The notes beneath the pieces were generated by a model. The model made no database searches, was not told where the DNA came from, and was given only the letters and a program-made list of their open reading frames with translations. A DNA stretch of 64,000 bases, taken from the NCBI GenBank assembly GCA_977006965.1, contig OZ345360.1, forward strand, positions 310,001-374,000, written 5' to 3'. The stretch comes from Phymatolithon calcareum. Lineage: Eukaryota > Rhodophyta > Florideophyceae > Hapalidiales. The position numbers were made by a program, and so were the translations under genes. Shown here piece by piece: positions 54,067 through 63,855 of the stretch (positions are counted from its first letter, which is position 1; each line of letters begins with the position of its first letter).

Positions 54067-55419
54067 ATGTTGGAAAGCAACTCACCTGTCGCCGCCCGTA
54101 ACTTCAGGCGACAACCTAAAATCACTCCTTCACCAAAGGCCATCATGGCATCTTCCGCTCCTCCCCTCCAGTCGCTCAGGACTGGTGAGCCAGAAAATGC
54201 TTGTGAGGCGCCCCTTGTTTCCTTGGTAGAGTCGCGTCTTACTTCGCGTCCCGCCCATCAACAAAGAGTCTCTGCCCAGCACAGTGCGACAGATACCCTG
54301 CCCAAGAGCGTCCTAGCATTTGAGCTGGAAGAGCTTCGACGCTCCCACGCAACGCTGCACCGTCAGGTTGCGAGCCTCTCCGAAGATTTGCAATTAACCA
54401 TGAAAAATCAATCGGAATCTCAACGGTCAGCAGTCCTGTATTCAACTACATTCGACTTCAAAGTATTGCGCCGTGGTCTGCACTTCGCACGCTTGGCTGT
54501 CGTCAGAGCTCTACATACATGCTCATCAAAAGCTGTGAGAGCTCTTCGCTGGTGTTCTCGAGCCCATTCCTTCAAGCAAACGGTGCTTAGATCCCAAACA
54601 ACTGACTTCACACTTCATGAGTTTCATTTGCTTGCATCATCGTGCGATCGCAACTCAAAATTACAATGCAAAATCCTTCCATCCTCGTACTATGCTGCTT
54701 TTCTGAACGTTCGCGGAATATTTCGTATGGAGATCGTGTTTGATTCCTATTATGACATCTGTGAGGCGCTAGGAATTAACGTTGTTGACCGCGAAGAAGG
54801 ACTATACAGGGAAAAAAAGACATCAGCACGCGTTCTGCGGGCAATTCAGGTATTGGGGGTGAGCTGCATTCGTCCGAAAATGCAAGCCGATGAGATGGAT
54901 GGCCTGGAGCGTGATGAGACATATGAAGGAGATGAGGGAATGAATTACGACAGAGCTTTGATAGTCGGGGCTGGAATCCCTTCTCCGTCCTGTCCTTTCC
55001 GAATTCCAACTCTTTTTCAGGAGAACATGTCATGGAGTGAAGACACCTGGGAGGAGGGATTGGTCTACCGTTCCGAACCATGTTCTTTCTTTCCAAGAAG
55101 CGTCCTAAGTTCAAATTCTGCTTCCCCGTTCGCTGAAGATGCTGTACGTTCGCGTACTTCTGCTTTAAACAAAACGCCGCACACAAATTCATTTTCCCTT
55201 GTTTGGGAAAGGCGTATCGAGGGCTGCAGTCCAGGTGAGCTTGACCCCGAAGTAGTTCCTGGAACATTGAGGTCTTTCTTTCCGGCTGTCATATTAAGAA
55301 CTCACGTACTGGTCAACCCAGCAAAACAAGTGTTCAGAACCCCATTGGAAGGATCCACAGATATGTACTTATGCCAGATAGTAGTCTCCCCTCCAGTCTT
55401 ATCTACGTCTGTCAACTGA
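54067..55419 (+). CDS. Unknown 450-aa protein, transposon-associated?
   Basis: An uninterrupted plus-strand frame; an internal ATG at 54145 (MASSAPPLQSLRTG) is an alternative start. The N-terminus is Ser/Pro-rich and disordered. Residues ~82-118 form a short coiled coil (LAFELEELRRSHATLHRQV). A basic helical part (LRRGLHFARLAVVRALHTC) follows. Then comes a folded-looking segment (GIFRMEIVFDSYYDICEAL ... LRAIQVLGVSCI) and an acidic, disordered tail. No known domain. It is divergent from the large transposase-like gene and convergent with the next gene. An AATAAA at 55457-55462 lies 38 bases past the stop. Confidence 0.6.
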   Translation: MLESNSPVAARNFRRQPKITPSPKAIMASSAPPLQSLRTGEPENACEAPLVSLVESRLTSRPAHQQRVSAQHSATDTLPKSVLAFELEELRRSHATLHRQVASLSEDLQLTMKNQSESQRSAVLYSTTFDFKVLRRGLHFARLAVVRALHTCSSKAVRALRWCSRAHSFKQTVLRSQTTDFTLHEFHLLASSCDRNSKLQCKILPSSYYAAFLNVRGIFRMEIVFDSYYDICEALGINVVDREEGLYREKKTSARVLRAIQVLGVSCIRPKMQADEMDGLERDETYEGDEGMNYDRALIVGAGIPSPSCPFRIPTLFQENMSWSEDTWEEGLVYRSEPCSFFPRSVLSSNSASPFAEDAVRSRTSALNKTPHTNSFSLVWERRIEGCSPGELDPEVVPGTLRSFFPAVILRTHVLVNPAKQVFRTPLEGSTDMYLCQIVVSPPVLSTSVN

Positions 55420-55456
55420 ACACACAAGATTACAACAATATTTCTCTTTTTCATTC

Positions 55457-55463
55457 AATAAAA
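55457..55463 (+). terminator. Poly(A) signal of the 450-aa gene
   Basis: AATAAAA located 38 bases downstream of the stop at 55419, in the ~100-base gap between two convergent genes. Confidence 0.5.
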
Positions 55464-55519
55464 ACCTAGTTCCGCGAGACAGAAAAGACCAACAAAAATG
55501 AGCTCCCAAATACGGATTC

Positions 55520-57316
55520 TCACAGCGCGGCTGGGTCGAATCCTTCAGTATCGTCAGCTGCGGGTACTGCGACGCTTTCGGATATAGAGCTTTCGTTTCT
55601 CCTGCGTTCAGCTTCATCTCGCTCCCTCTGCGCTTCAACGTATCTTGCCCATGGCATTATAAAAAGAGAATCTCTCAACTTCTCGTAGCCGGTTTGATCC
55701 CCACCACGCTTCGAAATTTTCCTAATTATGGAAAGACATCCATTACCTTCCCGCTCCGCGCGATTATCTTCATTGCCTTCCTCATGTCCGTAATCATCGT
55801 CGCCATCATGCTCTTCGGCAAAAACGTCAACGTTTCCCAATGCCGCCAGTTCCACGTCTGAAACTTTCAGCTCCATAACCTCTCTTAGTGCCCCTCGCAA
55901 AGCAATCGCGAAGACATGCACGGCTTTGATAGAAAATTGAGAGCAGGAGAGAAGAAACTTCGGGTCCTCTTTCTTGAACATCTCCATATAGAAACCAAGC
56001 GCAAGACTATGCAAAGGCAACCATTCCTCCATGGTGAAGAATAACTCTGGCAGCGCATCCCCACTTCTTGCCAACGCACGTGCGCTTCGCGGACGGCGCA
56101 CCTTCATCTTGTACGTCAGCTTCACGGAGAGCCACGGATGATCTGTGATAAGCGTTTTCACGGCAGAAATGTTCTCTTCGTCTCTTTCAGTGTACTCCGG
56201 AAGCCTGGAATGCAGTCGTGCTTTTTTCAGAGTGTCTGTGTTCGCATCATGGACTGCCCAAATATCTCGAGAATTTTCTTGCTGACGCCCACTTGAGTCG
56301 AATCCAAACTGCACGAAGTCAACTGCACATCCATCTGCTCTTGCCTCACTAACCGAATCGTAATCATGGCAAATCCTGTCGACAACAAAGAGCAAATTAT
56401 GGTACAGATACTCGCGCCCATTACAGCGACCGTAATTGAGTTTGTCCACCATGATCCTTCGTGTGTGCTTCACGGCGTGAATAGCACTGCAATCGTCTGA
56501 ATTCAGCTTTCGTTTTTTCGAGGCCGGGGCACTACCTGAGTTTGTAGCACGCGAAGACCACACCTGTTCTTCGGTTTTCTCAACCCTCGCGATCACTTGG
56601 TCCACCAATACCATGCCTTTGTCACGCGGATACAGCTCTAGGAGCCAGTTAGGTGCCTTAGGTCCCGTTCTTCCAGGCTGTTTGCACACGCTTGCATTTG
56701 TCCGAGGAGAGATGGTGACAAACAGATGCGATGCCGAGTAGTTAAAGAGGCTAGTTACAGCATTTCGTACAATGTAGCTCCAAAGCCTTCCTTCCGGTCT
56801 ACGAAATTTCTCCTTCGTCTCACGCTTCTGACCATTGACAGAGAAGAGCAACGCGCTCAATCCAGATTGGGAACGAATGAAATCTAGATCACCGAACATG
56901 CCCTCATGCATATCTTTGTCCATCCAGTCTTTCGCCTTCTCAGTCTTTTGTGCAAAACTTACGGAAGAAACAATCATCGTCCATGTCGCTAACGGAATAA
57001 CAACATGGTTTTCGTCTTCCTTGAGGCAGTCCTCAAGATGTACCGCATGCGCTGGAATCCCCTTTGATATTTTCCGACTTGAGCATCGACTTCCCTCTCC
57101 TCCTTTCCCGCGCAGAATCTGCCCGGCGCCGGACTGTAGTTTCTCATCGAAGTCCGTCTCGAGAGAATCCATTCGCCCCAACAGTTTGGCTTCCATCTGG
57201 GTGATGCGCAAATTCTGGGCCTCAAAGAGCTGGCCGAGAAAAGCAGTAAAATCAGATGTCATGTCTCCCATCGCGACGAGCCTTTGACCTTGCCGACGTC
57301 GCTCGGCAGCATTCAT
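55520..57316 (-). CDS. Unknown 598-aa protein with coiled-coil start
   Basis: An uninterrupted minus-strand frame starting MNAAERRRQGQRLVAMGDMT. The first ~60 residues are coiled-coil (FLGQLFEAQNLRITQMEAKL). A basic patch (SKKRKLNSDD) lies near the middle, and an acidic run of Glu/Asp (EEHDGDDDYGHEEGNEDN) near residue 520. The C-terminus is coiled coil (EAQRERDEAERRRNE). No recognised domain. An overlapping open frame without ATG (57313-57519, GLDSLNPLKRWAIYRGKSD) touches its start through an ATGA overlap and may be a frameshifted or spliced N-terminal extension. The pattern of nuclear-type basic and acidic segments suggests a DNA- or chromatin-associated accessory protein (inference). Confidence 0.6.
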   Translation of the reverse strand: MNAAERRRQGQRLVAMGDMTSDFTAFLGQLFEAQNLRITQMEAKLLGRMDSLETDFDEKLQSGAGQILRGKGGEGSRCSSRKISKGIPAHAVHLEDCLKEDENHVVIPLATWTMIVSSVSFAQKTEKAKDWMDKDMHEGMFGDLDFIRSQSGLSALLFSVNGQKRETKEKFRRPEGRLWSYIVRNAVTSLFNYSASHLFVTISPRTNASVCKQPGRTGPKAPNWLLELYPRDKGMVLVDQVIARVEKTEEQVWSSRATNSGSAPASKKRKLNSDDCSAIHAVKHTRRIMVDKLNYGRCNGREYLYHNLLFVVDRICHDYDSVSEARADGCAVDFVQFGFDSSGRQQENSRDIWAVHDANTDTLKKARLHSRLPEYTERDEENISAVKTLITDHPWLSVKLTYKMKVRRPRSARALARSGDALPELFFTMEEWLPLHSLALGFYMEMFKKEDPKFLLSCSQFSIKAVHVFAIALRGALREVMELKVSDVELAALGNVDVFAEEHDGDDDYGHEEGNEDNRAEREGNGCLSIIRKISKRGGDQTGYEKLRDSLFIMPWARYVEAQRERDEAERRRNESSISESVAVPAADDTEGFDPAAL

Positions 57317-57519
57317 TTCCGTTGATCCTGGACCGGAATCAATGTGGCTAGGGATTTCTTCTTCCCGCTGATTAATGGCCGGCGCGATACTTCTTCCGCC
57401 AATTGCGCGGCTTCCGGTCGATAACTGGGATCGGATTTACCGCGGTAAATCGCCCATCTTTTGAGTGGATTAAGGCTGTCCAGACCGCAACTTGCCTGCA
57501 GTGCCTCATAAGTATTCAA

Positions 57520-59011
57520 AACGTGATGTTATAGTGTCAGCAAGCCCATAAGGCGGTCGGGTCATACAACGGATCAGCTCCAAGCAGCTAGTTCCAAACT
57601 ATTAAAGATCACTGAGCTCTAGGAGACATACATACTAACTCTATTGGCTGAAAGTACTCCCTGAGTAATACTTTCTGCCAATAGTGTAGGCGCGGCCGGG
57701 CAAAGAGCCACGAATTGCACCATGAATGATTCATAAACATTGCCTGCAGGCGCCACAGCGTAAGTACTGTTTATGAATCACACTTGGTAGCCCTAAATCG
57801 CTCAAAGCGGCGACGTGCGTGGCCGGCGCCCTGCAGTGCAGAAATTTGGTTTCTTTTCTTAGATTGCAGCTACTTAACAGCTCAATTATGTGCTGCTCCA
57901 CCATCGCCTGCATAAAGTCTTGACATGTCCAACGAATCTCGTTAGATTTGTGGGCTTACAATCATTACTCTTGGTGATGAACGCCGGACTAAGGAACAAT
58001 ACTGCTCTCGCATTTGGAATATGTGTAAGTTTACTTCTCGTATCTTGCGCTCTCTATCCTCTGCCCACGAGTCTAACGCAAAACGTTTCTCATTTGCGCC
58101 TTAATTATTTCTTGATCGTACGCATCTCTGTCCATTTCCGATACATCGTACGCAGGCCAGCCACATTGACCGAGTTTTGCTGAGTTGACATTGACTACGT
58201 TATTCTATTCACTTGTACAAATTTTGGCAGCTACCGGCAACTTCCGCGATATCACATTGCAAGAGTCATTCCACCGCCAACCATCATATTTAAGCCTCTG
58301 TACCCATCACTTCTATATTCTCCAGGTGCAATATCAAACCTAATTTCTATTGTGTTTCAATTTGTTTTTGATTGCAGATTCTCGGGTGCCCCTTCAAGGA
58401 CCAAATGTATTAGTCCCGGTAATATCCACGTAAATTATCTGTGTGTGTGATACTTTCAACGGTTCTACTGCGAGCTCTCTCTCTTTAATTCGACCTCATT
58501 TGAATGAAAATCCAGCTAATATTCTGTGGATTCTGATAGCGACAATTACAATTAAATGAATTCGAATTCTCCTTGATGCAGCCATCTCTACAACTCCCAT
58601 GCCATAGCTTCCTAAGTACTTCCAGCACAATATCGTTCCGGAAATTTTCTCTCGTTTAGTTCCCTTCTGCTTTCCAGGTGATAGCGTCTGCGATACGTCC
58701 CGAACGATAGTTTGAAAGATACCTACAATTGTAGCTTTTCTGATGAGATGAATATTTACCGCCGCGGTATCACGCAAGGTGGCGCTCAACATCATAACCG
58801 TTGATAGCATGCTTGTATCCACTTTGATTCAAAAACAGGTACCGCTTAACCACTCTTTGAAGCTACACCCAATGCAGCATTATATCATACTGCGAGATTG
58901 TTCATCAATAACCGTCGAACACTATCACCAGGCACCGGTTGCGCCTCCAGTGCTAAAAATAATGCGAGGTGCGGGAAAAGCAGTATTTGCTCGTTTGTAT
59001 GAAATATTGTC
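57520..59011. other. Spacer with two inverted repeats
   Basis: No supported gene. 57641-57684 is an imperfect hairpin (16-bp arms) whose outer end reads CACTA on the minus strand. 57727-57780 has perfect 13-bp arms (TGATTCATAAACA) around a 28-base loop. Confidence 0.45.
57641..57686. repeat. Hairpin ending in CACTA
   Basis: Arms 57641-57656 and 57669-57684 pair with one mismatch. The right end on the minus strand reads CACTATTGGCAGAAAGTA, the form of a CACTA transposon terminus. No matching left end was found near 49 kb. Confidence 0.4.
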
Positions 59012-60029
59012 GAGGAAATTCACTACATGGCCACCTCTAGCCATATCTACTACTCACCCCTAACCAAGAGTACGATCATAACTCACTCTAGCCAAAACTA
59101 CTACTCATCCGTTTGTCAAAGCAATCTATTGGACAGTAAAATTTATTACGCGCGCTGCTTTCTACGCTTTAGATCCCCCTCGCAAGTAGCATCTCCGTCA
59201 TCGCAGGCGGTAAGGTCGATAATCATGGACTGAGCCGCTTTGTCGATATGTGTTCGTTTCGCCTCGACGACGTTGTGGATGTTGGGTCTCCCGCATGCCT
59301 GCGAAAAGTGACCAGTGTTTCCGCACGAGCAGTGACGGGCCCTCATTTCGGACGGCAAGTAGGGCTTCTTGCACTTGCGGCCCGGCTTAGCCACATGGTC
59401 AAACGGCACCAAATCATCCTGTACGAGCTGGTCTCCAGTGCCTGCAACACGCGTGATACTGCCCGCATGCTGTTTGGCCCACGTTCTGAACATCCATACG
59501 TCCCCGAAGCAGTGCTTGTTCCACGGGTCGAACGACACCCGATGTTGCACCAAGCGCCTGGAAGCGTACAAATGTGCAGCGACGACGTGGCTACATGTCC
59601 TTAGGGCTCTTCAAGGCAACGAAAGGTGAATGTAGCGCGGTAGTCGCTACTAGCTGCCACATAGAATGGTGTTTCTTCGATGCGAACAACACAGCTGAGC
59701 GCGCCACTTTCGATAACCTCGGGCTCCACAAGCAGCTTCTCCGCTCGGACGACGTTTTCCTGGTGCTTTTCGTGTTGTAGGAGATCACGACCTTGACAAC
59801 GTCGTCAAAGCTTGATCCAGCGTAGACGCCCACCTGTAGAACGAGCTTCTTCTTTCCATGATTTCGGAGTTGTTACTGCGGGAGTGTTGTGTATTGAGCG
59901 TTGCAGAGGAACACGACAACGTGCTTACAGAGCGCCGTCGTATTCGTAACGGATAAGTAGTATATTTGGCTAGAGATGGCCATGTAGTGAATTTTGCCAA
60001 TTTTTGGTGGCCATGTAGTGAATTTCCTC
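59012..60029 (-). mobile_element. MULE deletion derivative (copy 2)
   Basis: Same terminal inverted repeat as copy 1, GAGGAAATTCACTACATGGC, at 59012 and ending at 60029. Coding orientation is minus. It keeps the N-terminal segment (frame near 59833-59760) and the C-terminal part (59571-59146), including a zinc knuckle (CSCGNTGHFSQAC) that copy 1 lacks. It has lost most of the SWIM finger and all of the catalytic core. No exact target duplication was seen; its right end abuts a third relic. Confidence 0.85.
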
Positions 60030-60877
60030 AAAATAAATTTGTCAAGAAAAGTATAATTTATTTCGTGCGCTACTCTATATGCTTTAGCTCCTCGTCGCAA
60101 GTAGAATCTCCCTCATCGCAGGCGGTGAGGTCCATTATCATGGACTGAGCCGCTTTTTTGATGTCGCGCTGTTGTGCTGCGGCCAGGTACGAGCACAGTA
60201 CTCCGATTTGCGCCAGGTGGTGGACGTCCGTGCCCTGCTTCGAAGCCACTATGCTGTGCGCTTGTGTTGGCTTTAACGAGATACCACATGGTTTGCGGAC
60301 CATCTCCGTTGGCTGGGCGGCGTTTCCGCTGACTCGGCCTTTTGCGGGGATAAAATCCGTCATCTTGGGCGCCCGCCGCGCGAGTATTTTCGTACTGAAC
60401 TGGCGCAACCTGGAGGAGCCGCCAACGCAGCTGTGTTCTGAAAACGTGATGATTCTAACGCCGTCGACGATCGGCAGCGCACGGACGTTCACACGGAAGG
60501 CACAAGCTGTGCGCTAGCTACAGATTAGCCCCACGTGCTGCCACGAGATGTGCCTTGCCAATAGACGTGTTGTGGGCGATTACGAGGTTGACAAAGTCGT
60601 CAAAGTTTGCTCCAAGTTAGTCGCCCACCCTTAGCACGAGCTCCTTCTTCTCCATGACTTCAGACGGCTTAACAGTCGAATTCGACGAGGTGCAGAGTGC
60701 CTTGCGTAGCGAAAGCGTCTATCTACGTTTTACTGTCCTCATTATTGCTCATGTACTGTCGTCTTGGGTTTGTATCTAGGGTTAGCTAGCTCATATCATA
60801 GCGCGTAGTAGTTTTTGCAAGGGGTGCCGATTTAGCGAATTTTGCCACCTTTTTCGGTCCATGTAGCGAATTTCCTC
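60030..60877 (-). mobile_element. MULE relic (copy 3), truncated
   Basis: Homologous at its left to the C-terminal tail of the family (SMIMDLTACDEGDSTCDEE, minus strand, ~60140-60085). At its right is the N-terminal MEKKELVLRVGD start (~60654). It ends with a diverged terminal repeat (GAGGAAATTCGCTACATGGA on the minus strand, 60877). The left terminal repeat is missing where copy 2 begins. The middle is largely unrelated to copies 1 and 2. Confidence 0.7.
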
Positions 60878-61034
60878 GAACAATTTTAGACCTCTACAGA
60901 TCTGGTCAAAGCGTCTCTGTTGCAGCAATGCAGTGTTTGCTGCTGCACCGGTTGCAGTTTAGGAGATTGTACTGTATTGCTCTCTGAAGGCGGCGACGAA
61001 GGTCCCACCATTTCAAGAGGTCCCCAGAAAGACT

Positions 61035-61039
61035 ATAAC
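61035..61039 (+). promoter_or_regulatory. TATA box of the 61.1-kb gene
   Basis: TATAA lies 105 bases upstream of the ATG at 61140. Confidence 0.45.
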
Positions 61040-61139
61040 ATGAGATTCCGCATCGGGCACTACAATCCGAATTTCATACGAAGCGCAGCGCTTCCCAAAA
61101 ATCATTCTGAACATTGTTACTCCTTGGAATTCGGCGGAG

Positions 61140-62014
61140 ATGACTGTCCAAACCGACGCCAACACTAATCTTCGTGAGCTCCAAAACCTCAACGCAAAGA
61201 CGAGTGTGAGTAAGGCGGAATACTTCCGAGTCCTAGCCCAAAACCAAGCATTGGTCTCTGCTGCAAATGGCCTGATTCAGAGCAGTGAAGAGTTGCGCAA
61301 AACTCTTGAGGCGATCACGGAGCAGTATGAGCAGCTCGAGAAGAAATTCAACAAGCAAATCAGGCTCGGTCAAGAGCAGGCGGAACAGCTGAAGATTGCA
61401 AACGCGCAGAGAGACTTCCGCGACATTGTCATCGAGATTCGCGATGGACGGTACTCTCACGGCGACTGTAAGGCTTCGAACAACGCATTGATGAATCGCC
61501 TCGACAAGATCCCGTTCCCTCATGCCGTGCTCGTGTACCGCGGCCATGCTGGAGGCAACAACTGGGGCTACTCCTGTGTCACCAGGAACTCGAATTATGT
61601 CCATCACTGGAAGAACGGAAAATGCTTTGTGGCGTTCCAGTGTGCTCCGGCAAAACCGACGAATCCCAATTTCCAAGGAGAGGCGTCCACCGTAAGCTCC
61701 TATGCCATTAAGAAGTGGGGAGGAAGTCTTGCATTGACATGGCCAGCCATATCATGTCGCACTTGAACAACAGAGGCATGTATCCACAGTTTGTGATGGT
61801 GAAGAAGAAGCCGGGTGGATTTGGCAATTGGGCCTACAATTCGTCAGAGTCGCGTAGCAGCTACCACAAGTGGCACGAGGCGGACGATGGTTCCTGGTCT
61901 CGAGCGATACCAAGTACGCAGTGGGTATTCGCATGTGAGGAAATTTATTTGGTTTCATATATAGCAAAGCGCATGCTGAGTAACTGCAATTCCATACACT
62001 TCATGGGTTATTGA
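61140..62014 (+). pseudogene. Coiled-coil protein with duplicated C-terminal module
   Basis: The first frame (61140-61766) starts MTVQTDANTNLRELQNLN. It forms a coiled coil to residue ~95 (AITEQYEQLEKKFNKQIRLG), followed by a folded module (FPHAVLVYRGHAGGNNWGYS ... YVHHWKNGKCFVAFQC). A second frame (from ~61715) continues as SCIDMASHIMSHLNNRGMYP and contains a similar module (QFVMVKKKPGGFGNWAYNSS ... YHKWHEADDGSW). The two joined by a one-base shift near 61715-61735 give one ~290-residue protein ending at 62014. The shared pattern (V-x-V ... GG-x-W-x-Y ... S-x-Y-x-x-W) suggests a duplicated domain. Function unknown. The shift may be a recent mutation or an error. Confidence 0.55.
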
Positions 62015-62940
62015 GCAAGTAGAAGTAATGTTCTGCAATACCGAAGTTCTTGCTCTCATTAAAAAGCACATGTAAGAAAGGCAGAAATCCTTCTTCCCCT
62101 TCAGCTTATCTTTTCCAGTTCCAGATTGATCGCACATTGACTCTGCTTATATGGCACGCTGAACGTCCTTTCCTAGCTAACTGCACCAAACGAAATTGAG
62201 AAGAGTCTTTCAAAGCCACCTACAGTAGTTTCCAGCGAAATGCGACTTCACAGGTGTCGCAAATTCGAGGTCGGGAATAATCGCTGTCGAGAAGACAAGA
62301 AACAGCGGGTCTCAAGTGGCTCCGTCTCGCACACTGCGGCCTGTTTCTCATAGCAAGACAGTAAATTCGGAGACAGTCTAACTGGCTCTGGATGAGCGCC
62401 GCTCCATACTCCAGCGCCAATGACCAGATTCGGAATGGTATAAATGCGACAGCACCCGAGCACAGCATTGCGTTGGAAGGCAGTCGGAATAAGAATCACC
62501 AAGTCTTGGTCGGCTCAGTGCTCCTTCCGGGAGCACACGGAGAGAAGTGGCTGGTGTGGGCGTCTCGCCATGCCCGGTCCCCGTTTGGGAAACCAGCGGT
62601 CATAACGGATCACTAAAACTAACTGGTGTGTGATGACATTCTTGAACAGCACGTGGACCTTCGCGAGGTGCTACAATGCTGAGCGCGCGAAAGGTAATAA
62701 ACTCTCTTTTGTTCTAAACTGTTAATTGCCGTTTTGCGACAACAGGGGAAGAATATCTGAATGGCTGAAGGCTTTTTCAATTTCAAATTTTCGAACTTCT
62801 GCTTCGTTTGCGAAAGAGAATATCAACCTTAATGCACGTACTCCCCGAAACGATGTTTAAATGTGTAGAGCTAACGAGGATGCCACCTCGTCGCACGGCA
62901 CAAGACCAGCATTCCACGGCACATGGAGTCCCCAGATACA
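62015..62940. other. Spacer without a supported gene
   Basis: Short overlapping frames only (62220-62502 minus, 62392-62616 plus). Nothing recognisable. Confidence 0.4.
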
Positions 62941-62990
62941 TGTGTAGTGGCACAATGGTCTCATATATGAGACCATTGTGCCACTACACA
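62941..62990. repeat. Perfect palindrome, 25-bp arms, no spacer
   Basis: 62941-62965 is the exact reverse complement of 62966-62990, with TATATA at the centre. No mismatch. Confidence 0.92.
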
Positions 62991-63258
62991 CACAGTAGCG
63001 CGGCCTACTGTAAGCATAACCTTGCGACCATCACGTCGAGCCCATATAAGGCTCTTCACTGCGCCTTGTTAGCTCCAAGAAATGGGATCAAGGGATCACC
63101 TTCACGACAGGTTATGGGCCTTTTTGTCTAGATCACAGCGCACAGATTCAGCATCATTCACAGAAAAAGCCAGGGAGGCCGCGGCAAAGCCAAGCCACTC
63201 GGATCAAACTACCATGAGCAACATTCACGACTGACTACTCAAGCCATGTTCGAACCAG

Positions 63259-63510
63259 ACCGGAAACACACCGGAACTAAACCGGCACTAAACCAGAAAC
63301 AAACTGGAACCAAAACAGAAAGAAACCGTAACCAAACTGAAAACAAACCGGATTCAAACCGGATTCAAACCAAAACGTAATGAGACCGGAAGCAAACCAG
63401 AAAGAGACCGTAACCAAACTCGAATCAGACCGGAACAAAAGAAGAACCAAGCAAGAGTCGAATTGTAACCAAACCGGAACCTAAGCCGAAACAGAGCCAG
63501 AACCAGTCCG
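63259..63510. repeat. 11-bp minisatellite
   Basis: About 23 degenerate head-to-tail units close to ACCGGAACCAA, phase-locked at 11 bases for most of the array. Examples are ACCGGAACTAA, ACCGGCACTAA and two adjacent ACCGGATTCAA units. It is purine-rich on the plus strand and non-coding. Confidence 0.88.
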
Positions 63511-63522
63511 ACAAACAAAACC

Positions 63523-63855
63523 TTATATCATCAAGGGGATTTCATATGCCTCAAAAGGTAATGTGGTAAATCGAGCGGCCTCAACCTGTGTCATCTCACT
63601 GGCAATCTGAAATTGCAGTGTATGTCTCTTATTGTCGAACAAGACAGTGGCTTGCAGTGTGAGCTCGGTCAATGGCGAAACAAGAAGGCTAAGAAAGACA
63701 CTGACAGCACTAGACTTCGGGGAGATCGTATAGAGCGACCACGTCGGGTGGCCACCCGCAAGTGTCAGCTCGTAATAACGGACAGACCCGACAGTCGAAA
63801 TAGTCGCAGGATGGGAGGCACCAAGAGATCGCGAAGTTGGGTCACTGACTCGCAC
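63523..63855 (-). CDS. Possible 3' coding fragment, unknown
   Basis: A 110-aa minus-strand frame with protein-like composition (SVRYYELTLAGGHPTWSLY; VLFDNKRHTLQFQIASEM) ending in PLMI. Any 5' part would lie in or beyond the 97-bp tandem repeats at the window edge. No domain recognised; chance is possible. Confidence 0.3.
   Translation of the reverse strand: MRVSDPTSRSLGASHPATISTVGSVRYYELTLAGGHPTWSLYTISPKSSAVSVFLSLLVSPLTELTLQATVLFDNKRHTLQFQIASEMTQVEAARFTTLPFEAYEIPLMI

Noticed and set aside
57641-57686. CACTA-type right terminus of the 49.5-57.5-kb cluster
   Set aside because: Kept only as a weak feature: no matching inverted end or 3-bp duplication was found near 49 kb, and the hairpin could be one more of the palindrome class.
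63259-63510. CRISPR-like array
   Set aside because: Units are 11 bp, contiguous and without spacers; it is a minisatellite in a eukaryotic context.
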